In this document: positions 1-6,249 of the stretch, one piece after another
How positions within the stretch are numbered: the stretch's first letter is position 1
Layout of the letters: each line of letters starts with the position of its first letter
DNA from: REEB95 sp035632395
GTDB taxonomy: Bacteria > Pseudomonadota > Alphaproteobacteria > ATCC43930 > CGMCC-115725
Length of the DNA: 13,275 bases
Assembly: GCA_035632395.1 (NCBI GenBank)
Contig: DASQGX010000080.1
Coordinates: 1 to 13,275 of the forward strand
Direction of reading: 5' to 3'
Translations under genes and position numbers: made by a program
Notes under the pieces: generated by a model
The model's input: only the letters and a program-made list of their open reading frames with translations
Told to the model about the DNA's origin: nothing
Databases searched by the model: none

Positions 1-491
1 CCGGCGGCGAGCGAGCCGAGCGCACCGACCAGCGAGCCGATCAGGCTGTAGAGGACGAAAGCATTCGTGCGCGACTGCGCCGGCGCTGCTTCGGCCAGCA
101 GCGCCTGCTCCAGCGGCAGGAACAGGCTGACGTCGCTCGGCGACGGATTCAGAGTGCCAACAAAGGCGACCATCATCAGCGGCCAGAACCGCGTCGCGGC
201 AACGAAGCCGATGCCGGTGCCGATCATCAACAACGTCGCGATGACCAGCAGCCAGCGTCGGCCGTAACGGTGGGCGGTGAAGCCGACGATGATGGTTGCC
301 GCCGCCGAGCCAATCAGCGTCGTCGCGGCAATGATTCCGATCTGGAAGGCGTCGAAATCCAACGCCTTGAGATAGACCGGCAGCAGCAGGCTGACATAAC
401 CGTCGGCAAAGGCGCGCAGGCCCCGCGCCCAATAGAGCGGCACGGCAGCCTGCGAGATACCCGCGGGCAGCAATTGCCGCAGCGGCGGCAT
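1..491 (-). CDS. MFS transporter, N-terminal 163 residues (cut by window edge)
   Basis: This is the first part of a major facilitator superfamily permease in the inner membrane; the substrate cannot be told. Reading leftwards from the ATG at 491-489, the frame stays open to the window edge. Hydrophobic helices lie roughly at residues 30-44, 51-72, 80-99, 103-116 and 144-160. The loop after helix 2 (GFTAHRYGRR, about 70-79) matches MFS motif A, GxxxDRxGRR, with His in place of the usual Asp. A segment at about 113-131 (GTLNPSPSDVSLFLPLEQA) resembles one I recall from a subgroup of uncharacterised bacterial MFS proteins. The ATG shares one base with the chrA stop (TGATG), so translation is probably coupled to the chromate-transporter gene and the two may serve related export. 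The 3' half lies outside the window. Confidence 0.85.
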   Translation of the reverse strand, partial: MPPLRQLLPAGISQAAVPLYWARGLRAFADGYVSLLLPVYLKALDFDAFQIGIIAATTLIGSAAATIIVGFTAHRYGRRWLLVIATLLMIGTGIGFVAATRFWPLMMVAFVGTLNPSPSDVSLFLPLEQALLAEAAPAQSRTNAFVLYSLIGSLVGALGSLAA

Positions 492-1690
492 CAGACCAGC
501 CGCGCCAACGCTTGGCTGCCGAGCGCGCCGGCGATCACGACCACCCATGGCGGCACGCGCACGCGCAGCAGGATCAGCGCGGCGATCGCAAACACAAGAT
601 CGCGCCAGCTAAAGACCGCACTGACCAAGACCGGGCGGTACAGCGCAGCGAGCAAGAGGCCGACGACCGCGGCGTTGACTCCTTTCAGCGTCGACTGCAT
701 CTCCCGATTGGCGCGCAGCGCGCTCCAGAACGGCAGCGTGCCGACGATGAGCAGCGAGCCCGGCAGGAAGATGGCAACCAGTGCGATCACGCCACCGAGC
801 AGACCACCAAGCGGCGCCTGCATGCTGACGCCGAGAAAGGCCGCGAAGGTGAACAGCGGTCCGGGCAGCGCCTGTGCCGCGCCGTAGCCGGCGAGAAACG
901 TGTCCTGGCTCACCCAGCCCTTCGGCACGACGACCGCATCGAGCAAAGGCAACAGGACGTGGCCGCCGCCGAACACCAATGCGCCGGAGCGGTAGAATCC
1001 GTCGAATAGCTGCAGCGCGCCGGCCCCGCTCGCCGCGGCGACGATCGGCGGCAGCGTCAGCAGCGCTACGAACGCGGCCAAGGAAGCGATCGCCAGCGCA
1101 CGCGACACGCGCGGCTCGAACGGCAACGCCGCATGACGCGCCTCGCCCGGCAGGAACAGCCGGCCGGCGACGGCACCGAAGGCTATGGCGGCGAGTTGCC
1201 CCCAGGTCGGCGGCAGTGCCAGCGTCAACGCGGCCGCGGCGAACGCCACGGCGCCGCGCGGCATGTCATTGGCCAAGCGCCGCGCCATCTGCCAGACCGC
1301 CAGCGCCACGACCGCGCATGCCACGAGCATCAAGCCGTGCAGCCACGGCGCGCCGGCAAGATTGCCGAGGCGGGCGACGCCAAAGCCGAGCGCGCCCATG
1401 ATCAGCGCCGACGGCAAAGTGAAGCCGAGCCAAGCGCACAGCGCGCCGGGCAGCCCAGCGCGCAGCAGGCCGACGGCAAATCCGAACTCGCTCGAGGACG
1501 GACCCGGTAGGAATTGCGACAGCGCCAGCAAGTCGGCAAAGCCGGCCTCGTCGAGCCAACGGCGTTTGTCGATGAACTCGCTGCGGAAATAGGCGAGATG
1601 TGCGACCGGACCACCGAACGACGTCAGTCCCAGCCGCAGGAAGATCGCGAGGATTTCGAGCGGGCTGCTGCGGCCGGTTGCGTCAGCCAT
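491..1690 (-). CDS. chrA: ChrA-family chromate/anion transporter (long-chain, two-domain)
   Basis: A 399-residue inner-membrane transporter of the CHR superfamily, whose characterised members export chromate. The two halves are homologous, as expected for the long-chain form. The N-terminal domain has FGGPVAH at residues 25-31, a following RRW element at 43-45 and QFLPGP at 59-64. The C-terminal domain repeats the pattern with FGGGHVLLPLL at 240-250 and QALPGPLF at 273-280. Many hydrophobic segments fill the rest. Length fits the family (about 390-400). The ATG at 1690 overlaps the end of the CCA nucleotidyltransferase gene by 8 nt (ATGGCTGA), and the stop overlaps the MFS start by 1 nt, so it sits in the middle of a coupled operon. 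Not all CHR proteins move chromate, so the substrate is inferred from family only. No chrB-like regulator is visible. Confidence 0.9.
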   Translation of the reverse strand: MADATGRSSPLEILAIFLRLGLTSFGGPVAHLAYFRSEFIDKRRWLDEAGFADLLALSQFLPGPSSSEFGFAVGLLRAGLPGALCAWLGFTLPSALIMGALGFGVARLGNLAGAPWLHGLMLVACAVVALAVWQMARRLANDMPRGAVAFAAAALTLALPPTWGQLAAIAFGAVAGRLFLPGEARHAALPFEPRVSRALAIASLAAFVALLTLPPIVAAASGAGALQLFDGFYRSGALVFGGGHVLLPLLDAVVVPKGWVSQDTFLAGYGAAQALPGPLFTFAAFLGVSMQAPLGGLLGGVIALVAIFLPGSLLIVGTLPFWSALRANREMQSTLKGVNAAVVGLLLAALYRPVLVSAVFSWRDLVFAIAALILLRVRVPPWVVVIAGALGSQALARLV

Positions 1691-2897
1691 GCGGCGTCAG
1701 CCGCCGTCGCAGCTCGGCGCGGCACTGCGCCACGGTGGCGCGGAAGTCGCCCTTGATCCACCAGGCTTCGAGCGCGGCAAGGAGAGTACCGACCTGCGGT
1801 CCCGGCGCGACGCCGGCAGCAAGCAGGTCGCGGCCGCGCAACGGGAAGCGTGGACGCTTCCAGGCCTTTGCCAGGCGCAGTAGCCTGCGTGCAGCGCGCG
1901 GCTGGTTTTCGGCGGCAGCGGCGAGCAAAACACGATCGGCGTAGAGCGCCGGTCCCCAGCGAAAAATCGCACGGCGTTGCGCCGTACGATCGGCGTTCAG
2001 CGCGATCGCCGGCTTCACGAACATTGCCACGAGCCGGTCGCGCTGCGCGCCTGACAGTTTCAACCGTTCCGCCACGGCACCAGCGTCGCGCACGATCAGC
2101 GCCGCCAGCCGCCGAAGCGGATCGGCTTCGGGCTCGAGCGCGACCAGACGGCGGAGACGCGCAAGCCCGCCGGCCTCAGGTAGCAGAACCTTCAGCACGC
2201 CGTCGGCTTGCATCATGCGCAGCGCCGGCAGCGGATCCGGCGCCGCCAGCAGTTTTAAAATCTCAGCGGCGACCCGTTCGGCCGACAGCGATGGCAGTTG
2301 CCTGGCCGCGGCGCGGCAGGCGGCACGTGCGGCGCGGTCGCCGGCGCCTTTGCCGTAATGCGCGAAGAAGCGGTAGTAGCGCAGCAGGCGTAAAACGTCT
2401 TCGCGGATGCGCGTCGCCGGATCGCCAACAAATCGTACGCGGCCGGCTTTGAGATCGGCGAGGCCGCCGACGTAGTCGTAAAGCCGGCCGCGCGTGTCGA
2501 GCAACAGCGCGTTCATGGTGAAGTCGCGGCGTTGCGCGTCGGCTATCCAGTCGGCGTCGAAGGCGACCTTGGCGTGCCGGCCGTCGGTTTCGACGTCGCG
2601 GCGCAGCGTCGTGATCTCGAATATTCGCTTTGCTGTCGCGGCGGTCACAGTGCCGTGGGCGATGCCAGTCGGCACCGCGCGGATCCCGGCCGTCGATAGC
2701 CGTGCCATGACGGCTTCCGGCTTGAGGGGCGTGGCGATGTCGATCTCGCGGGGCGGCCGGCCGAGCAGCGTATCGCGCACGGCGCCGCCGACGAACCGCG
2801 GCTCGCCTTCCGGCGCCGTCAGCGCACGCATGACGCGCCGTGTGGCGACATCGCGCGTCCACGGACGCGACTTGATCGTACGGACAGATTCCGCCAT
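1683..2897 (-). CDS. cca: CCA tRNA nucleotidyltransferase / polynucleotide adenylyltransferase (class II)
   Basis: A 404-residue cytosolic enzyme of the class II tRNA nucleotidyltransferase/poly(A) polymerase family, which builds or repairs the 3' CCA end of tRNAs. The head domain starts with FVGGAVRDTLLG at 35-46, followed by the metal-binding pair in the form ExD (E51, D53) where DxD is usual. A FEITTLRRD strand lies at 93-101, the RRDFTMNAL motif at 123-131, and an EDVLRLLRYYRF motif at about 165-176 begins the helical neck. The rest is the helical body and tail. I chose the ATG at 2897 because it shares one base with the stop of DUF6111 (TGATG) and the family homology begins soon after; the same frame is open for another 90 codons upstream but that stretch is Arg-rich shadow of DUF6111. 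Sequence alone cannot separate CCA addition from A-addition in this class. Confidence 0.93.
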   Translation of the reverse strand: MAESVRTIKSRPWTRDVATRRVMRALTAPEGEPRFVGGAVRDTLLGRPPREIDIATPLKPEAVMARLSTAGIRAVPTGIAHGTVTAATAKRIFEITTLRRDVETDGRHAKVAFDADWIADAQRRDFTMNALLLDTRGRLYDYVGGLADLKAGRVRFVGDPATRIREDVLRLLRYYRFFAHYGKGAGDRAARAACRAAARQLPSLSAERVAAEILKLLAAPDPLPALRMMQADGVLKVLLPEAGGLARLRRLVALEPEADPLRRLAALIVRDAGAVAERLKLSGAQRDRLVAMFVKPAIALNADRTAQRRAIFRWGPALYADRVLLAAAAENQPRAARRLLRLAKAWKRPRFPLRGRDLLAAGVAPGPQVGTLLAALEAWWIKGDFRATVAQCRAELRRRLTPHG

Positions 2898-3160
2898 CAG
2901 CGTGGTCCCGACGGCGCGATTTGGCCGGGCACGACGCGGCCATCTTCGACGTGTGGCGGCACGTAATGTCCCGCCTGGTCGCCGCCGGTGTCGACGCCGA
3001 CGATCACCAGCGCTACCGCCGCCGCGACCAGACCTGCAATAATGAGCCACGTCCACGGCGCGCTGCGTTCGGCGACACGGCCGACGGTATAGAGCCAGAG
3101 AAAATAGATCGCGGTCGGAGCGAGCAGCGGCAGCAGGATGGTGAGCGCCACCCGGATCAT
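2897..3160 (-). CDS. DUF6111 family small membrane protein
   Basis: An 87-residue protein with two predicted membrane helices, about residues 5-27 and 36-56, and a short hydrophilic C-terminal tail containing YVPPH (67-71) and DGRVVPG (73-79), a pattern I recall from DUF6111. Function is unknown. In alphaproteobacteria this family commonly sits, as here, between a Nudix CoA pyrophosphatase and a CCA nucleotidyltransferase. The ATG at 3160 follows the Nudix stop after 7 nt and the TGA overlaps the cca start by one base. The family assignment rests on context and the tail motif; the membrane topology is a simple reading of hydrophobicity. Confidence 0.8.
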   Translation of the reverse strand: MIRVALTILLPLLAPTAIYFLWLYTVGRVAERSAPWTWLIIAGLVAAAVALVIVGVDTGGDQAGHYVPPHVEDGRVVPGQIAPSGPR

Positions 3161-3167
3161 GGCGCAC

Positions 3168-3779
3168 TCACCTCGCCAGCACCTCGGCGAGGTTGACCAG
3201 AATGCCGGCGGTCGCGCCCCAGATGTAGCGGCTGTCGTGCGCGAGCACGAAATAAGTGCGCACGCCGTTCTTGAGCTCGCGCGTCTCCTGCCGGTAGTTG
3301 GCGCGGTCGGCGATCAGCGACAGCGGCACCTCGAAGACTTCCGTGACCTCGCGCGGATCCGGCGCCAACGGCAACGGCGGTTCGAGCAAGGCGACGATCG
3401 GCACGATCTCGAAGCCAGTGCCGGTGATGTACGTGTCGAGCCGGCCGATGACCTCGATGCGGTCGGCGGGCAGGCCAATCTCCTCGCGCGTCTCGCGCAG
3501 CGCGGCAGCGACCGCATCGGCATCCGTCGGCTCGATTCGGCCGCCGGGGAGCGAAACCTGACCCGCGTGTGCGCTCAGATTCTCGTGACGTTGCGTCAGC
3601 AACAGGCTGAGCCCGGCCGGCTGATCGACGATCGGCACCAGCACCGCCGCTGGCCGCAGCCCGGGCGGCAATTTCACGTCAGGGCTCAGGATGTGATCGC
3701 CGCGCACCTTGTCGCTGTCGAACGAGCGCATGCCCGGCCGATAGGCGCCGAAACGTGCGCGGACCGACTCGGCGGTCAA
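3168..3779 (-). CDS. Nudix hydrolase, CoA pyrophosphatase-like (NudL type)
   Basis: A cytosolic Nudix enzyme of about 203 residues, expected to cleave CoA or related pyrophosphates to 4'-phosphopantetheine and 3',5'-ADP. Counting from the chosen start, the CoA-pyrophosphatase signature runs from LLTQR (60-64) to GQVSLPGG (73-80), and the Nudix box continues to RETREEIG (95-102), with the metal-binding Glu residues present. A downstream segment with TGTGFEIVPIVAL matches the rest of the fold. I prefer the TTG at 3779: it overlaps the DUF1285 stop by 4 nt (TTGA), has a GGGA about 7 nt upstream and gives an N-terminus starting xTAESVRARF. An in-frame ATG at 3827 would add 16 residues inside DUF1285 and has no clear Shine-Dalgarno. 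Family call is firm; the start is less so. Confidence 0.88.
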   Translation of the reverse strand: MTAESVRARFGAYRPGMRSFDSDKVRGDHILSPDVKLPPGLRPAAVLVPIVDQPAGLSLLLTQRHENLSAHAGQVSLPGGRIEPTDADAVAAALRETREEIGLPADRIEVIGRLDTYITGTGFEIVPIVALLEPPLPLAPDPREVTEVFEVPLSLIADRANYRQETRELKNGVRTYFVLAHDSRYIWGATAGILVNLAEVLAR

Positions 3780-4342
3780 CTGGTTGTCCCGATCCTGCCG
3801 AGCGGAAAGAATTTTGCGTTGCTCCATACGCCGAAGACCGTTTCGCTCCCGTACTGTTCTTCGCGGCCCAGTTCCACCAGCTGGTAGAATACCGGCCGGG
3901 TGATGCGGGCTTCCAGCCCGTCACGCACCAAGATATAGGGCACCGGCGTATGCGTCATCCGGTCCTCGGCGACGCGCAGGGGATGTGCCGCGTCGAGGGT
4001 CACAATCTCGTCAACATTCGTGCGAAAAATCAGCCGTTGCTGCGCGCCGGGATTCTCGACGTCGAGGGTAACGGCGGCGAACGGGGCGTCTTCGACGGTG
4101 ACGCGGCCGCGTTCGGTCGGCGTCGTCAGCCAATACTGCCCGTTGGCGTCGCGCTCGAGCGCGCGGCCGAACAGGCGGACGAGCGCCATACGGTGGATTG
4201 CTGAGCCCCGATAGAACCAGCTACCATCGCGGGCGATGCGGATGTTGAATTCGCCGCAATCGCGCGACGTGGCGCCGGTTGGCGGCGGCTTCGCCGCCCC
4301 AGCTGCAAGCTGCGAGAGTTCGCTCGATGAGGCCTTGTTCAT
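3776..4342 (-). CDS. DUF1285 family protein
   Basis: A 188-residue soluble protein of the DUF1285 family, found mainly in proteobacteria. Crystal structures of family members exist and suggested a possible signalling role, but no function is established. Visible conserved stretches are FNIRIARDGSWFYRGSAIHR (about 32-51) near the N-terminus and PYILVRDGLEARITRPVFYQ (about 135-154) towards the C-terminus, followed by a closing EEQYGSETVFGVWSNAKFFPLG-like segment. It is the first gene of the leftward operon and its TGA overlaps the preferred Nudix start. The ATG at 4342 has a GGGTGG 4-9 nt upstream; another in-frame ATG lies at 4354. The frame stays open far upstream, antisense to moxR, but that part is not coding in character. 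Its start is only 30 nt from the divergent moxR start. Confidence 0.87.
   Translation of the reverse strand: MNKASSSELSQLAAGAAKPPPTGATSRDCGEFNIRIARDGSWFYRGSAIHRMALVRLFGRALERDANGQYWLTTPTERGRVTVEDAPFAAVTLDVENPGAQQRLIFRTNVDEIVTLDAAHPLRVAEDRMTHTPVPYILVRDGLEARITRPVFYQLVELGREEQYGSETVFGVWSNAKFFPLGRIGTTS
4281..4298. repeat. Small GC-rich inverted repeat ahead of moxR
   Basis: GGCGGCG (4281-4287) and CGCCGCC (4292-4298) can pair across a GCTT loop. A further CAGCT/AGCTG palindrome lies at 4300-4312. All are inside the 5' end of DUF1285 (an Ala/Pro-rich stretch), about 60-90 nt upstream of the moxR start, so they would lie in the moxR leader if transcription begins further upstream. GC-rich coding sequence makes such repeats by chance, so function is not claimed. 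Confidence 0.3.
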
Positions 4343-4376
4343 GACCACCCGCATCCGCAACAGGAGCGACCGTTGA
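4341..4376 (+). other. Eleven-codon reading frame overlapping the moxR start (possible leader peptide)
   Basis: An ATG at 4341 opens a frame of 11 codons (MTTRIRNRSDR) closed by a TGA at 4374-4376 that overlaps the moxR TTG as TTGA. The ATG lies in CATG, the same four bases that hold the divergent DUF1285 start on the other strand. The geometry would allow translation of the short frame to feed ribosomes to moxR. No good ribosome binding site precedes it, and a frame this short can arise by chance. Confidence 0.25.
4343..4372. promoter_or_regulatory. 30-nt divergent gap between DUF1285 and moxR, with moxR ribosome binding site
   Basis: Only 30 nt separate the two divergent starts. AGGAG at 4362-4366, 6 nt before the TTG at 4373, is a good Shine-Dalgarno and decides the moxR start. 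I see no convincing -35/-10 pair, and there is no room for two separate promoters, so the promoters of both operons must lie largely within the opposing gene's 5' coding sequence. Confidence 0.6.
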
Positions 4377-5383
4377 CCGCCACCGACTCGGTTCCCGCGA
4401 CTGCCGCCAACGACTTCGCCCGCGAGATCGAGGCGCTCGGCGCACGTCTCGCCGCGGTGCGACAGCGCATTGGCCGCGTGATTTTCGGGCAGGCCGAGGT
4501 CATCGATCAAGCGCTGATCACCTTGCTCGCCGGCGGTCATGCGCTGCTGATCGGTGTGCCCGGCCTGGCCAAGACGCGTTTGGTCGAAACCCTCGGCACC
4601 GTGCTCGATCTCGATGACAAGCGCGTGCAATGCACGCCCGACCTGATGCCCGCCGACATCATCGGCTCGGAAGTTCTCGAAGAAAGCGAGAGCGGCCGGC
4701 GCGGCTTCCGCTTCATACCCGGACCGGTTTTCTGCCAGCTGCTGATGGCGGACGAGATCAATCGTGCCAGCCCGCGCACACAATCGGCACTGCTGCAGGC
4801 GATGCAGGAGGGCCGTGTTTCGGTCGCCGGTCAATATCACCCGCTGCCGAAACCCTTCCACGTGCTGGCGACGCAAAATCCGCTCGAGCAGGAAGGCACC
4901 TATCCATTGCCCGAGGCGCAGCTCGATCGCTTCCTGCTCCAGATCGATGTCGGCTATCCTGACCGCGACGCCGAGCGGCAGATGCTGATCGCGACCACTG
5001 GCATCGCCGAAGACGAAGCCGCACCGGTGCTCAGCGCCGCCGAGCTGCTGGCGGCGCAGCGGTTGGTCCGCCGGGTACCGGTGGGCAACAGCATCGTCGA
5101 CGCGATTTTGACGCTGGTGCGTTCCGGCCGTCCGGACGACGGCGCGGCCGACGCGGCGCGGACGCACATCGCCTGGGGACCGGGTCCGCGTGCCAGCCAG
5201 GCTTTGATGCTGGCCGCGCGGGCGCGGGCGCTGCTCGACGGCCGGTTGTCGCCATCGATCGACGACGTTCTGGCGCTTGCTCATCCGGTGTTGCGCCACC
5301 GAATGGCGCTGACGTTCGCCGCGCGCGCGGATGGCGTCAGCATGGCGCAGGTCATCGACCGGCTGTTGGATCCGTTGCGCTGA
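4373..5383 (+). CDS. MoxR family AAA+ ATPase
   Basis: A 336-residue cytosolic AAA+ ATPase of the MoxR class, a family of chaperone-like ATPases that usually work with a partner carrying a von Willebrand A (vWA) domain to activate or assemble complexes. Walker A is GVPGLAKT at 61-68, Walker B LLMADE at 123-128, and sensor 1 is the ATQN at 166-169. EAQLDRF (181-187) carries a conserved Arg, and a GPGPRAS segment near 269-275 begins the C-terminal lid with the sensor-2 region. Length matches the family. The TTG start is supported by AGGAG at 4362-4366; no ATG lies in frame before the Walker A region. The stop shares one base with the DUF58 ATG (TGATG), so the likely vWA partner is made by coupled translation. 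Confidence 0.93.
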   Translation: MTATDSVPATAANDFAREIEALGARLAAVRQRIGRVIFGQAEVIDQALITLLAGGHALLIGVPGLAKTRLVETLGTVLDLDDKRVQCTPDLMPADIIGSEVLEESESGRRGFRFIPGPVFCQLLMADEINRASPRTQSALLQAMQEGRVSVAGQYHPLPKPFHVLATQNPLEQEGTYPLPEAQLDRFLLQIDVGYPDRDAERQMLIATTGIAEDEAAPVLSAAELLAAQRLVRRVPVGNSIVDAILTLVRSGRPDDGAADAARTHIAWGPGPRASQALMLAARARALLDGRLSPSIDDVLALAHPVLRHRMALTFAARADGVSMAQVIDRLLDPLR

Positions 5384-6246
5384 TGGTCAGGCCGGCGCTG
5401 CGTTATCGCGCCGAAGCAGCCTCGCTTGCGCTGCCGCCGTTGCTGATTGCCGCCGAGCGCGTCGCCGCCGCCGTTCTCCAGGGCACGCACGGCCGGCGGC
5501 GCACCGGTCAGGGCGAGACCTTCTGGCAGTTCCGCCAATACGAGCCGGGCGATCCGGTGACGCGCATCGACTGGCGCGAAACCGCCAAGACGCAGCACGT
5601 CTATGTGCGCGAAACCGAATGGGAAGCGGCACAGAGCGTCTATCTCTGGCGCGACGCATCAGGGTCGATGGATTACGCCTCGGATGCCAATTTGCCGACG
5701 AAACGCGACCGTGCCGATCTGCTGACGCTGGCGTTGGCCTCGCTACTGGTGCGAGGCGGCGAGCGCGTGACGCTGATGGGCTCGGGCTTGGCGCCGGCCT
5801 ATGGTCGCGGCGTACTCGACCGGCTGGCGCTGCTGCTCGAACGCAGTGCGACTGCTGCCGATCTGCCCGCCTACGAGAAGCTGCCGCGGCACGGCCAGGT
5901 GGTCTGGATCGGCGATCTGCTGGCACCGCTCGAAACGACTGCGGCGCTAGTTTTGCGTTACGCCGATGCGGGTCTCAAAGGTCATCTTCTGCAAGTTCTC
6001 GACCGGGCCGAGGAAAGCTTGCCGTTTGCCGGCCGGGTTCGCTTCGAAGGGCTGCAAGACGAGAATCCGCTGCTGATCAGCCGCGTCGAAGCGATCCGCG
6101 CCGGTTATGTCGAGCGTTTGCAGCGGCACCGCGACGGGCTGGCGGCGTTGACGCGCGGCGCGGGTTGGACCTTCGCCACACACCGCACCGATCATCCGCC
6201 GCAACATGCGCTGCTCGGACTCTACCGAATCCTGACGGAGCGCTAG
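5383..6246 (+). CDS. DUF58 domain protein (vWA-like MoxR partner)
   Basis: A 287-residue protein of the DUF58 family, vWA-like proteins that accompany MoxR ATPases. The characteristic block lies at about 50-68, with FRQYEPGDPVTRIDW. An intact metal-ion-dependent adhesion site (MIDAS) follows as DASGS at 91-95. There is no signal peptide or convincing membrane helix, so it should be cytosolic, where it can contact MoxR; many other DUF58 proteins are longer and carry N-terminal membrane helices. I find no Cys. The gene overlaps moxR by one base and is followed after 3 nt by the next gene; GGAG at 6237-6240 inside its 3' end serves that gene. Family call is firm; binding partners are inferred from context. 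Confidence 0.92.
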   Translation: MVRPALRYRAEAASLALPPLLIAAERVAAAVLQGTHGRRRTGQGETFWQFRQYEPGDPVTRIDWRETAKTQHVYVRETEWEAAQSVYLWRDASGSMDYASDANLPTKRDRADLLTLALASLLVRGGERVTLMGSGLAPAYGRGVLDRLALLLERSATAADLPAYEKLPRHGQVVWIGDLLAPLETTAALVLRYADAGLKGHLLQVLDRAEESLPFAGRVRFEGLQDENPLLISRVEAIRAGYVERLQRHRDGLAALTRGAGWTFATHRTDHPPQHALLGLYRILTER

Positions 6247-6249
6247 CGC

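Noticed and set aside
874..1401. Arg/Pro-rich plus-strand frames opposite chrA
   Set aside because: Composition is typical of GC-rich noise and the opposite strand carries a clear two-domain CHR transporter.
2898..3167. Ninety-codon upstream extension of the CCA nucleotidyltransferase
   Set aside because: It is the out-of-frame shadow of DUF6111, Arg-rich, starts with a GTG and adds nothing known to the family; the 1-nt overlap start at 2897 is better.
4343..5299. A minus-strand open frame continuing upstream of DUF1285 for 319 codons, antisense to moxR
   Set aside because: It lies wholly antisense to a gene with complete AAA+ motifs, has Arg/Gln/His-rich low-complexity composition typical of GC-rich shadow frames, and DUF1285 homology begins only near the ATG at 4342.
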